Shown: one piece after another, positions 24,189 through 32,891 of the stretch
How the letters are laid out: each line of letters begins with the position of its first letter
How positions within the stretch are numbered: position 1 is the stretch's first letter
Source of the DNA: CAIYRG01 sp964446945
Lineage (GTDB): Bacteria > Pseudomonadota > Alphaproteobacteria > Micropepsales > Micropepsaceae
Length of the DNA stretch: 64,000 nucleotides
Direction: 5' to 3'
Assembly (NCBI GenBank): GCA_964446945.1
Contig: CAYUQO010000001.1
Span: 1 to 64,000 of the forward strand
The notes under the pieces: generated by a model
Told to the model about the DNA's origin: nothing
The model's input: only the letters and a program-made list of their open reading frames with translations
Database searches by the model: none
Made by a program: the position numbers and the translations under genes

Positions 24189-27089
24189 ATGACCGCTTTG
24201 GTGACGATGGATAACCGTCCTCTGGCCGCTAAACATCCGGCGGTCGATGTCGAGGCGCTGAAACAGGCGCTGGCCGCTGCGGTCTCAGGCGAGGTGCGGT
24301 TCGATGGCGGATCGCGCGCGCTCTATGCCACCGATGCGTCGAATTACCGGCAGGTGCCGATCGGGGTGGTGATTCCGAAAACCGTCGAAGATGTCGAGCG
24401 GACGGTCGCGATCTGCCGCGAATATGGGGCGCCGATCACCAATCGCGGCGGCGGCACGAGTCTCGCCGGGCAATGTTGCAATGTTGCGGTAATCATCGAC
24501 TTTTCAAAATATCTCAACCACATTCTCGAATTGAATGTGGAGGAGCGCTACGCCTGGGTCGAACCCGGTTGCGTTCTGGACGATCTCAGGCACGAGGCTG
24601 AAAAGCATCATCTCACCTTCGGTCCCGATCCGTCCACGCACAATCACAACACGCTTGGCGGGATGGCAGGCAACAATTCCTGCGGCGTTCATTCGGTGAT
24701 GGCGGGGCGCACCGCCGACAATATCGAGGCTCTCGAGATACTCACCTATGACGGTGAGAAGCTGATCGTCGGCGAGACCAGCGGTGAAGAATATCAGCGC
24801 ATTCTCGCTGGCGGCGGCAGGCAGGCGGAAATCTATCGCGCGCTGAAGCAGCTGGTGGACCAATATGCGCCGCTGATCCGCCAGAAATATCCGAAACTCC
24901 CGCGCCGGGTGTCGGGCTATAATCTCGACAATCTGTTGCCGGAAAACGGCTTCCATGTCGCACGTGCGCTGGTCGGCTCGGAAGGAACCTGCGTCACCAT
25001 TCTGCGCCTGAAATGCCGGCTGGTGCCGAGCCCGCCGGAACGCGTGCTGCTGATGCTCGGCTATCCCGATCCCTACCTCGCCGGTGATGCGGTGGCACAG
25101 ATCCGCGCCTCCGGTCCGATCGGCCTGGAAGGGATGGACCGCAAGCTGATGGACAATCTCCAGCGCAAGCACCCGGACGAAAAGGATTCGGAGCTACTGC
25201 CGGAAGGTGACGGTTGGCTGCTGGTCGAATTCGGCGGTGATACGTGCGAGCAGGCAGAAGGGCAGGCGCGCGCGCTGATGGCCGAACTGCAAAAGGCGAG
25301 GCCGCGCCCGTCGATGAAGCTCGCCGTCGATAAAAAGACCCAGCGCACAATGTGGAAGCTGCGCGGCGCGGGTCTCGGTGTCACGGCGCACGTGCCGAAA
25401 ATCGGAGTCACACACGAGGGTTGGGAGGATTCCGCGGTGCCTCCCGACCGTATCGGCGACTATCTCCGCGATTTCCAGAAACTGCTGGAACGTTATCAGT
25501 ATACCACCGCACTTTACGGACATTTTGGCGACGGCTGCGTTCATTGCCGGATCAATTTCGATTTCAGAACGCCCGATGGCGTTGCCAAATACCGCCAGTT
25601 CATCGGCGACGCCGCCGATCTCGTGCTGTCCTATGGCGGATCGCTGTCGGGCGAGCATGGCGACGGGCAATCGCGTGGCCAGTTGCTCGGCAAGATGTTC
25701 GGGCCCGAACTCATCCGGGCGTTCCGCAAGTACAAGGAAATCTGGGATCCGGAATGGCAGATGAATCCCGGCAAAGTCGTGCTGGCCTATCTGCCGACCG
25801 AGAATTTGCGCGAGGGACCGGATTACCACCCCTGGTCGCCGCCGACACGCTTTGTCTTTCCCGACGAAGAACGGGACTTCGCCAAGGCGGCCAATCGCTG
25901 CGTCGGCATCGGCCGCTGCCGCAAGCACCGCGAAGAAGTGATGTGCCCGAGTTATATCGCGACGCGCGAGGAGGCCCATTCCACCCGTGGACGATCGCGG
26001 CTGCTGTTCGAGATGACGCGCGGCGAAGTGATCACCGACGGGTGGCGTTCAGCCGCCGTGCATGACGCGCTCGATCTCTGTCTTGCCTGCAAGGCCTGCA
26101 AGCATGAATGTCCCGTCAATGTCGACATGGCCGACTACAAGGCGGAATTCATGCATCATCATTATGAAGGGCGCTGGCGGCCGCGGTCGGCCTACAGCAT
26201 GGGCATGATCTGGTGGTGGGCGCGCGCTGCGCAAATCGCCCCGGGCATGGTCAACGCGCTGTCGCACACCACGCCGTTTGCCGGTATGGCCAAGTGGCTG
26301 GCTGGGTTTGCGCAAGCGCGGGAAATTCCGCGGTTCGCCAATCCGACATTCCGCCGCTGGTTTCAGGGATTGCACAGGCCAGTAGGGAATTCCGGCCGGC
26401 ATGTTCTGCTGTGGGTGGACACCTTCAACAATTATCTGTCGCCCGAGCCGCTCAAGGCGACTGTGACGCTGCTCGAAAGCGCCGGGTGGGATGTCGAAAT
26501 TCTCGAGCGCAATGTTTGTTGCGGCCGGCCGCTTTATTCCTTCGGGATGCTCGATCTGGCGGGAAAAGTCTGGGAGAAGACGCTCGCGGCGCTCACGCCC
26601 TATGTCAAATATGCCATTCCGATTGTCGGCATCGAGCCGGCCTGCGTCAGCGCGTTTCGCGACGAGCTGCGCCAGATGCATCCTGACAACGAAGTCGCCA
26701 GGGCTCTGACCAAACAGGTTCGCCACATCAGCGAATTCCTGCATGAAACAGGCTATGAGCCGCAGAAACTCTCCGGCCGTGCATTGCTGCATCTGCATTG
26801 CCATCATCGCGCGGTTCTCGACAGCAGTGCGGAACAGGAGCTGTTGCAGGCAACGGGAATCGAGGTCGAAACGCTCGACAGCGGCTGTTGCGGAATGGCC
26901 GGCGATTATGGTTTCCGGAAGGAAAGTTATGAGGTCGCGATGCGCATCGCCGAGGACCGGTTCCTGCCGAAGATTCGCGCGCGCGGGGATGCGGTCGTGG
27001 TCGCCGACGGCTATTCCTGCCGCGAGCAGGCCCGTCAATGTCTTGGCTATTCGCCGCTGTCGCTCCCTGAATTCCTCACGCGCAGCTGA
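24189..27089 (+). CDS. FAD-linked / Fe-S dehydrogenase of the D-lactate dehydrogenase-glycolate oxidase type
   Basis: 966 residues. The N-terminal FAD-binding PCMH domain (NRGGGTSLAGQCCN; PDPSTHNHNTLGGMAGNNSC) is followed by the FAD-oxidase C domain (YGHFGDGCVHCRINFD), a ferredoxin-like part (CVGIGRC .. CLACKACKHECPVNVD) and two CCG-type segments (NVCCGRPLYSF, DSGCCGMAGDYG). The fusion resembles YdiJ-like D-2-hydroxyacid dehydrogenases, which pass electrons to the membrane chain. Probably oxidises a D-hydroxy acid produced by the upstream enzymes. Confidence 0.85.
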   Translation: MTALVTMDNRPLAAKHPAVDVEALKQALAAAVSGEVRFDGGSRALYATDASNYRQVPIGVVIPKTVEDVERTVAICREYGAPITNRGGGTSLAGQCCNVAVIIDFSKYLNHILELNVEERYAWVEPGCVLDDLRHEAEKHHLTFGPDPSTHNHNTLGGMAGNNSCGVHSVMAGRTADNIEALEILTYDGEKLIVGETSGEEYQRILAGGGRQAEIYRALKQLVDQYAPLIRQKYPKLPRRVSGYNLDNLLPENGFHVARALVGSEGTCVTILRLKCRLVPSPPERVLLMLGYPDPYLAGDAVAQIRASGPIGLEGMDRKLMDNLQRKHPDEKDSELLPEGDGWLLVEFGGDTCEQAEGQARALMAELQKARPRPSMKLAVDKKTQRTMWKLRGAGLGVTAHVPKIGVTHEGWEDSAVPPDRIGDYLRDFQKLLERYQYTTALYGHFGDGCVHCRINFDFRTPDGVAKYRQFIGDAADLVLSYGGSLSGEHGDGQSRGQLLGKMFGPELIRAFRKYKEIWDPEWQMNPGKVVLAYLPTENLREGPDYHPWSPPTRFVFPDEERDFAKAANRCVGIGRCRKHREEVMCPSYIATREEAHSTRGRSRLLFEMTRGEVITDGWRSAAVHDALDLCLACKACKHECPVNVDMADYKAEFMHHHYEGRWRPRSAYSMGMIWWWARAAQIAPGMVNALSHTTPFAGMAKWLAGFAQAREIPRFANPTFRRWFQGLHRPVGNSGRHVLLWVDTFNNYLSPEPLKATVTLLESAGWDVEILERNVCCGRPLYSFGMLDLAGKVWEKTLAALTPYVKYAIPIVGIEPACVSAFRDELRQMHPDNEVARALTKQVRHISEFLHETGYEPQKLSGRALLHLHCHHRAVLDSSAEQELLQATGIEVETLDSGCCGMAGDYGFRKESYEVAMRIAEDRFLPKIRARGDAVVVADGYSCREQARQCLGYSPLSLPEFLTRS

Positions 27090-27144
27090 CATCTAGTTCT
27101 TCACCGTCTAAAATCCGGTCCGCAATCCGACGGAGCGGGACACC

Positions 27145-27600
27145 ATGGCGGTTCGCTTCACCCTGAATGAGAAGCCGGCGGTTTCGAGCGCGCCTCCGGA
27201 CACGCCACTGCTGTGGGTCATCCGCGAAGAGCTGAAGCTCCCCGGCACCAAGTTTGGCTGCGGTGCGGGCCTGTGCGGCGCGTGTATGGTGCATGTCGAT
27301 GGCACGCGCGCGTTTTCCTGCCAGACCGCGCTGTCGCAGGTCGAAGGGCGTTCCGTCACGACGATTGAAGGGCTGTCGGCCGACGCATCGCATCCGGTGC
27401 AGCGCGCCTGGCTTACCGAGCGTGTGCCGCAATGCGGGTACTGCCAGTCGGGGCAGATCATGAGCGCCGCTTCATTGCTGAAGGAAAATCCGCATCCGAC
27501 GCGCGAGCAGATCGTGGCCTATATGAACACGAATATCTGCCGCTGCGGCACCTATCCCCGTATCGTGCGCGCGATCGAACGCGCCGCCCGGGAGGGCTGA
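27145..27600 (+). CDS. [2Fe-2S] subunit of a xanthine-dehydrogenase-family oxidoreductase
   Basis: 151 residues with two [2Fe-2S] sites: CGAGLCGACMVHVDG in the N-terminal plant-ferredoxin domain and CGYCQSGQIMSA ... NICRCGTYPRI in the helical domain. This is the small subunit of two-subunit molybdenum hydroxylases such as isoquinoline 1-oxidoreductase. No signal sequence; it would ride out with the Tat-bearing large subunit, whose gene starts 3 bases downstream. Confidence 0.9.
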   Translation: MAVRFTLNEKPAVSSAPPDTPLLWVIREELKLPGTKFGCGAGLCGACMVHVDGTRAFSCQTALSQVEGRSVTTIEGLSADASHPVQRAWLTERVPQCGYCQSGQIMSAASLLKENPHPTREQIVAYMNTNICRCGTYPRIVRAIERAAREG

Positions 27601-27603
27601 GAC

Positions 27604-29811
27604 ATGCGCGAACAGAATCTGCAGATCACCCGCCGCCAGGTGATGATGGGCGCCGCCGGACTGGCTTTCGCCATTGCCTATGACGGAACGCATCCCGCGC
27701 TCGCAGCGCAAATGGCATCGTCCGAAAACGGCGCCAAAGCGATCAATCCCTGGGTCAGCATTGCGCCAGACGGCCGCATCTTCATCATGTCGCCGGCGGC
27801 CGAGATGGGGCAGGGGTCGCGAACCTCGCTGCCGCGCATTCTTGCCGATGAGCTTGATGCGGATTGGGATCAGGTGCAGGTCGTTCCCGCGCCGCCAATC
27901 GATTCGCTCTACGCCAATCCCGGTTTTGGCATGCTGTACACCGCGGGCAGCAATGCGGTGACCAGCTATTTCACCCCCTTACGAAAGTTCGGGCGGCAGG
28001 TGCGCAAAGTACTGCTGGACAATGCCGCGCGAAAATGGGGCGTGCCGGTCTCAGAACTCGACACCGGACCTTCGGTCGTCATTCACGCCGCGACGGGACG
28101 GCGGCTCGGTTATGGCGAGATCGCGGCTTTTGCGCAATTGCCGGAAAAGGCGCCGGATATTGCCGGCAGCGACCTGAAACAGCCCAGCCAGTTCCGCTAT
28201 ATCGGCAAGGATTCACTGCGTGTCGATCTGCCCGGCAAAGTGGCGGGACGTGCCGAATATGCGATCGATGTGCAATTGCCCGGCATGCTGTATGCCGCCG
28301 TCTTGCGCGCACCCGTCGAAGGCGCAGCGCCTGCGCGCGTCAACGATCGATCCGCGCGCGCAATTGCGGGAGTGCGCGAGATCGTCACATTGCCTTATGG
28401 CGTTGGCATTCTCGCCGACACACCGTGGGCGGCGTTTGCCGCGCGTCAGGCGCTCCTCGGCGAGGTCACGTGGACCCATGACGGGCGGGCCTGGGGTTTC
28501 GACAGCGATGCCGCCACTGCGGAATATGCCGCCGCCGCACGCGACCTGCATGCGCCCGCCAGCGTGTGGGATAAACGCGGCGATGCACCTTCTGAACTCG
28601 CGCATGCCGCGACTATTATCGAAGCCAATTATGTCAGCGATTATGCGTATCACGCTCAGATGGAGCCGCTGAACGCGATTGCCTCGATCGCAGCGGACGG
28701 CAAGACCGCGGAAATCTGGTGCGGCACGCAAAGCCAGACAATGGCACAGGAGGCGGTCGCCAAAGTTCTGGAAATTCCGCGTGCAAATGTGACGTTGCAC
28801 GACAGGCTGCTGGGAGGCGGTTTTGGCCGCCGTGGTCACCGCGATGAGGAGTTCATCATCGACGCGGTGCTGCTTGCCAAACATGCGGGCCGGCCGGTGA
28901 AGGTGCTATGGACACGCGAAGATGACGTGCACAACGGGCGGCTGCGGCCGCTCTCGGCGCATCATCTGCGCGCCGGACTCGATGCTTCCGGCCGCGTGGT
29001 CGCCTGGCATCAGCGCATTGCTGTGGACCGAGTCCTGCCCTATGCCGATCCGGTTCGCTATGAGGCGGCGAAACACCGCGATGGAATCGTCATGCGCGGT
29101 GTTGAGTTGACGACCTATGACATCCCCCACGGATTGAGCGAGCAGCTCTTTCGCGATTCGGGTGTGCGCACGTCTCCACTGCGCGGTGTCGGATGGACCG
29201 CCAATACATTTGCCGAGGAAAGTTTTGTCGATGAAATCGCGGCAAAGCGCGGCGCCGATCCGGTGCAATTCCGCATCGAATTGCTGAAGAAATTCCCGCG
29301 CGGCAAGGCGGTGATGGAGCGCGCCGCCGAAATGGCCCGTTGGAGCAAGCCGCGCGACGGACGCGCATTGGGCGCCGCCTTTGTCGATTACTCAAATACG
29401 CCGATTGCGGGAATTGCCGAAATTTCACTCGATCGCGCGACCGGCATCATTCGCGTGCACAATTTCTGGTGCGCAATCGATTGCGGCATCCCGGTGCATC
29501 CCGACAATGTCGTGGCCCAAACCGAAGGCAGCATTGTTTATGGGCTGGGCGTGTCATTGCGCGAACGGATCACGGTGAAGAACGGCGCGATCATGCAGTC
29601 GAACTTCTATGATTACCAGGTACCCCGCATGAGCGACATTCCGGCCATCGAAGTTGCACTGATCCCGACCGACAATCACCCGACCGGGGTTGGGCAAATG
29701 GGCACCCCGATTGTCGGACCCGCGATCGCCAATGCGGTGTACCGGCTGACCGGAGTCCGGCTGCGGCAGTCACCGATGACACCCGCGCGTGTGAAGCAGG
29801 CCCTCGCGTAA
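27604..29811 (+). CDS. molybdopterin-binding subunit, isoquinoline 1-oxidoreductase beta type
   Basis: 735 residues. A twin-arginine leader (ITRRQVMMGAAGLAFAIA, cleavage near ALAAQ) is followed by the large aldehyde-oxidase/xanthine-dehydrogenase fold, with the molybdopterin-contacting stretches GGGFGRRGHRDEEFI and GVGQMGTPIVGPAIANA. Members hydroxylate N-heterocycles or oxidise aldehydes in the periplasm. It carries no FAD subunit, so electrons presumably go to a periplasmic cytochrome. Real substrate unknown. Confidence 0.88.
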   Translation: MREQNLQITRRQVMMGAAGLAFAIAYDGTHPALAAQMASSENGAKAINPWVSIAPDGRIFIMSPAAEMGQGSRTSLPRILADELDADWDQVQVVPAPPIDSLYANPGFGMLYTAGSNAVTSYFTPLRKFGRQVRKVLLDNAARKWGVPVSELDTGPSVVIHAATGRRLGYGEIAAFAQLPEKAPDIAGSDLKQPSQFRYIGKDSLRVDLPGKVAGRAEYAIDVQLPGMLYAAVLRAPVEGAAPARVNDRSARAIAGVREIVTLPYGVGILADTPWAAFAARQALLGEVTWTHDGRAWGFDSDAATAEYAAAARDLHAPASVWDKRGDAPSELAHAATIIEANYVSDYAYHAQMEPLNAIASIAADGKTAEIWCGTQSQTMAQEAVAKVLEIPRANVTLHDRLLGGGFGRRGHRDEEFIIDAVLLAKHAGRPVKVLWTREDDVHNGRLRPLSAHHLRAGLDASGRVVAWHQRIAVDRVLPYADPVRYEAAKHRDGIVMRGVELTTYDIPHGLSEQLFRDSGVRTSPLRGVGWTANTFAEESFVDEIAAKRGADPVQFRIELLKKFPRGKAVMERAAEMARWSKPRDGRALGAAFVDYSNTPIAGIAEISLDRATGIIRVHNFWCAIDCGIPVHPDNVVAQTEGSIVYGLGVSLRERITVKNGAIMQSNFYDYQVPRMSDIPAIEVALIPTDNHPTGVGQMGTPIVGPAIANAVYRLTGVRLRQSPMTPARVKQALA

Positions 29812-29816
29812 GGGTT

Positions 29817-30434
29817 CTACAATCGGCGCAGGAGAGTGGAAACTTCGCCGCTGCCCTGCCAGATCATGTTCAGCGCAACATAAAGCACGAGCAGCACGCC
29901 CACCCAGGACAGCCACGGATGCTTCTGCATCAGGCGGGCAACGTAATGCGCCGCGACTGCCATGATGGCGACCGACAAAACCAGCCCGATGATCAGCACC
30001 GGGACATTCCGGCTGGCGGCGCCGGCAACGGCGAGTGCGTTGTCGAGCGACATCGAAACATCGGCAACCGCCACTTGCATGATCGCGCGGCCAAACGTGA
30101 CCGGCTCGGGCGGACGGCGCTTTGAAGTGGTCTCGCTTTCCGCCGCGTCCCGCCCGATGGAATCGCGGTAGAGGCGCCATGCGACCCATAAGAGGAGGAT
30201 TCCGCCGGCAAACGTCAGGCCAAGGATCTCGAGCAGATCGACTGCGAGCAGGGCCAGGACCAGGCGCATCGCAATCGCCGCGCCGACACCCCAGGCAATA
30301 ACCCGCGCGCGTTCCGAAGGTGCGGCGCGCGCGGCGACCGCGCCAATCACGATCACATTGTCGCCCGACAGCACAATGTTGATCACCAGCACCTGCAAAA
30401 GTGCCGACAGCGCTGCGGTCGAGAACAGGTTCAA
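29817..30434 (-). CDS. TerC-family (YjbE-type) integral membrane protein
   Basis: 205 residues with about six or seven hydrophobic segments and the paired acidic signatures VINIVLSGDNVIVIGAVAA and VAVADVSMSLDNALAVAGAA that mark TerC/YjbE proteins. Members have been linked to manganese export. Convergent with the molybdenum hydroxylase gene; stop codons are 5 bases apart. hemF lies just upstream on the same strand, 5 bases from the start of this gene. Confidence 0.85.
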   Translation of the reverse strand: MNLFSTAALSALLQVLVINIVLSGDNVIVIGAVAARAAPSERARVIAWGVGAAIAMRLVLALLAVDLLEILGLTFAGGILLLWVAWRLYRDSIGRDAAESETTSKRRPPEPVTFGRAIMQVAVADVSMSLDNALAVAGAASRNVPVLIIGLVLSVAIMAVAAHYVARLMQKHPWLSWVGVLLVLYVALNMIWQGSGEVSTLLRRL

Positions 30435-30439
30435 CGGAC

Positions 30440-31321
30440 TTACGGCCAGCGGACTTCGGGCGGAAGCGACATCAATATGGCTTCGGTATTCCCCCCCGTC
30501 ATCAGTCCGAATTTGGTGCCGCGGTCATAGACTAGATTGAATTCGACATAGCGGCCGCGCCGCACCAATTGCTCGTTCTTCTCATCGGCGGTCCACGGGT
30601 CATTCATCGTCGCGCGGACGATCTGGGGATAGCAGTCCAGAAAGGCGCGTCCGACATCCCGGGTAAAGGCGAAATCCCTGTCCCAGTCATTGTCGAGATA
30701 GTCGAAGAAGATCCCGCCGACGCCGCGCGGTTCGTTGCGGTGCTTGATGTAAAAATATTCGTCACACCAGCGGGCGAATCGTTCGTAATAATCCGCACCA
30801 TGCGCGTCGCAGGCACGCCGGAAGGCGTCGTGGAAGCGAATCGAGTTCGGATGTTCGCGCGTGCGCTGCGCGGTCAGCATCGGCGTGAGGTCACCTCCGC
30901 CGCCAAACCAGGATCGTGCCGTCACGATGTGGCGCGTATTGAAATGTGCGGTCGGGACCTTGGGATTGTGCATATGGGCGACCAGCGATATTCCGCTGGC
31001 CCAATAGCTGGGATCGTCCTGCGCGCCGGGAATTTCCTTGGCAAATTGCGGTTCAAAGCGCCCGTAAACCGTCGAAAAATTCACGCCGACTTTCTCGAAT
31101 ACGCGGCCTTTCATGAGTGACATTGTGCCGCCGCCGCCATCGGCGCCATCGGCTGTTGGCCGCTTCCACTCCTTGCGGTGAAAGCGGCCCGGAGCCTGAT
31201 CCGGCGCGCCGGCATATTCGTCCTCAATGGCTTCGAAGGCGGCGCATAACCGGTCGCGCAATTCTGCAAACCACTCCGATGCGCGGCGTTTCCTCTCGTC
31301 CACTGGACCGCTTTGGGTCAT
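30440..31321 (-). CDS. hemF: oxygen-dependent coproporphyrinogen III oxidase
   Basis: Aerobic step of haem synthesis: two propionate side chains of coproporphyrinogen III are decarboxylated to vinyls. 293 residues with VFEKVGVNFSTVYG, HMHNPKVPTAHFNTRHI, WFGGGGDLTP, RGVGGIFFDYL and the C-terminal RRGRYVEFNLVYDRGTKFGL, all near invariant in HemF. The start overlaps the trmL stop (ATGA). Confidence 0.96.
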   Translation of the reverse strand: MTQSGPVDERKRRASEWFAELRDRLCAAFEAIEDEYAGAPDQAPGRFHRKEWKRPTADGADGGGGTMSLMKGRVFEKVGVNFSTVYGRFEPQFAKEIPGAQDDPSYWASGISLVAHMHNPKVPTAHFNTRHIVTARSWFGGGGDLTPMLTAQRTREHPNSIRFHDAFRRACDAHGADYYERFARWCDEYFYIKHRNEPRGVGGIFFDYLDNDWDRDFAFTRDVGRAFLDCYPQIVRATMNDPWTADEKNEQLVRRGRYVEFNLVYDRGTKFGLMTGGNTEAILMSLPPEVRWP

Positions 31322-31785
31322 GCAATCGTCCTTCCCTCAACCGGGAAACCGCCGGTCTGACGCAGCGCCTCGCCGATCACCATGGCGGCCGTCATCGCCA
31401 CGTTGAGGGAACGCGAGTCGGGACGCAATGGAACCCGAAGCCGCGCATCGGCGACATTGTGCACGTTGTCCGGAACACCGGCGCTTTCGCGCCCCAAAAC
31501 GATGATATCCGTGCTGCGGAAGGAGAATGCCGTATAGGCGGTCTGCGCTTTGGTGGTCATCAGGACGATCCGGCCACTGCGCGAGGCGACGAATCGGTCC
31601 CATGACGGATGGCGCGTGACATCGGCGAGTTCCAGATAATCCATCCCGGCGCGGCGCAACCCCGAGTCGCTGAACAAAAAGCCGCAGGGCTCGATAATGT
31701 CCACCGGAACGCCGAGGCAGGCGGCCAAACGAATGATCGCGCCGGTGTTTTGCGGGATATCGGGTTCGAACAAGCCAATGCGCAT
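31318..31785 (-). CDS. trmL: tRNA (cytidine(34)-2'-O)-methyltransferase
   Basis: 155-residue SPOUT methyltransferase: MRIGLFEPDIPQNTGAIIRLAACLG at the N-terminus, PCGFLFSDSGLRRAGMDY, VLGRESAGVPD and the knot motif VPLRPDSRSLNVAMTAAMV. It methylates the wobble base ribose of tRNA-Leu. Start ATG at 31785 gives the normal TrmL length. Precedes hemF with a 4-base overlap. Confidence 0.92.
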   Translation of the reverse strand: MRIGLFEPDIPQNTGAIIRLAACLGVPVDIIEPCGFLFSDSGLRRAGMDYLELADVTRHPSWDRFVASRSGRIVLMTTKAQTAYTAFSFRSTDIIVLGRESAGVPDNVHNVADARLRVPLRPDSRSLNVAMTAAMVIGEALRQTGGFPVEGRTIA

Positions 31786-31985
31786 GAAACTATCGCGGTT
31801 CTGGATGGTTTTATGCGGCATCGTGCCGCAAACCATCGGAAAATTTCTCTCTCTATATGGGGGCGCGATTTGGCGGCGCCGCAAGTCCGGGGCGGCGCCC
31901 GTTGACGACTTATCCGGATGCTCAAGCAGAGCCTCAATGCTCCAGGCGACGAGCCTGAAAGGCTAAGTTTCAAGGGATTATAGCA

Positions 31986-32882
31986 GTGGCTCACTCGCAC
32001 ACGGCCGACACGATGCAAACGGCCGAACCGACGCGACGCGATTTCCTTTACGTCGCCACCAGCGCAGTCGCGGGCATAGGTGCAGCGGCGACGCTTATCC
32101 CACTGATTGTCCAGATGAATCCGTCGGCGGACGTGCTCGCTCTCGCCTCGGTTGAGATCGACCTGACGCCGATTCAGCCGGGCCAGACAGTGACCTTCAC
32201 GTGGCGCAGCCACCCCCTGTTTGTCCGCCGCCGGACGGCGCAGGAAATCGCCGCCGCGCGCGCGGTGCCGGTTTCCGATCTGCTGGACCCGCTGGCGAGA
32301 AACGCGAATTTTCCGGAAAACGCCCCCGCGACCGATGATAACCGGCTGACCCCGAATGTTACGGCTGCGGCAACAACTGCCGCGCCAGCGGCCGGTGCAA
32401 CGCCCGCAACGGCAGGTGCAGCGCCAGCAGGTGCAGGCGCGACCGCCGCAGCATCGGGAGCAGGTGCAGCAGCGCCAGCGCCCGGCGCTCAAGCCGCAGC
32501 AGGAACTACGGCCAATGCAGCAGCGCCGGCTGCGGCATCCGCGACGCCCGAGGGCGCGCAAATAGTACCGGCTACTACGGGCGGAACCCCGTCAACAGCG
32601 GCTGCGAGCTCAACTTCGACAGCCGCCGCCGCGGAAACCGGAGCTGCGGCAACCGCAGAGCTGCCCGAATGGCTGGTCGTCGTCGGCGTCTGCACGCATC
32701 TTGGCTGCACGCCGACGGCCAGCACGGCGCTGGCGCCCCAGGGGGATTACGGCGGCTGGCTCTGCCATTGCCATGGCTCGCAATACGATGTTGCCGGGCG
32801 GGTGCGCAGGGGGCCGGCACCGCAGAATCTTGCAGTTCCGCCTTACGCCTTTCTCTCAAGTACCCGCATCAAGGTCGGCTGA
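31986..32882 (+). CDS. petA: Rieske iron-sulfur subunit of cytochrome bc1, with large low-complexity insertion
   Basis: 298 residues; bacterial Rieske subunits are usually about 175-190. The Tat/anchor (TRRDFLYVATSAVAG ... LIPLIVQM, residues 17-44) and proximal sequence through DDNR (117-120) are normal. Residues about 121-226 (bases 32346-32663) are an Ala/Thr/Pro/Gly tract with almost no charge. The cluster domain then resumes at PEWLVVVGVCTHLGC (ligands C236, H238) and CHCHGSQYD (C260, H263). The insertion lies in frame immediately before the cluster-binding strand. Start is GTG. First gene of petABC; petB follows after 9 bases. Confidence 0.95.
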   Translation: MAHSHTADTMQTAEPTRRDFLYVATSAVAGIGAAATLIPLIVQMNPSADVLALASVEIDLTPIQPGQTVTFTWRSHPLFVRRRTAQEIAAARAVPVSDLLDPLARNANFPENAPATDDNRLTPNVTAAATTAAPAAGATPATAGAAPAGAGATAAASGAGAAAPAPGAQAAAGTTANAAAPAAASATPEGAQIVPATTGGTPSTAAASSTSTAAAAETGAAATAELPEWLVVVGVCTHLGCTPTASTALAPQGDYGGWLCHCHGSQYDVAGRVRRGPAPQNLAVPPYAFLSSTRIKVG

Positions 32883-32891
32883 GGACACGTC

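Noticed and set aside
32356..32565. Gln/Arg-rich frame inside the Rieske insertion
   Set aside because: It is the alternate-frame reading of the GCA/GCG-rich tract; the main frame runs unbroken through to the cluster motifs.
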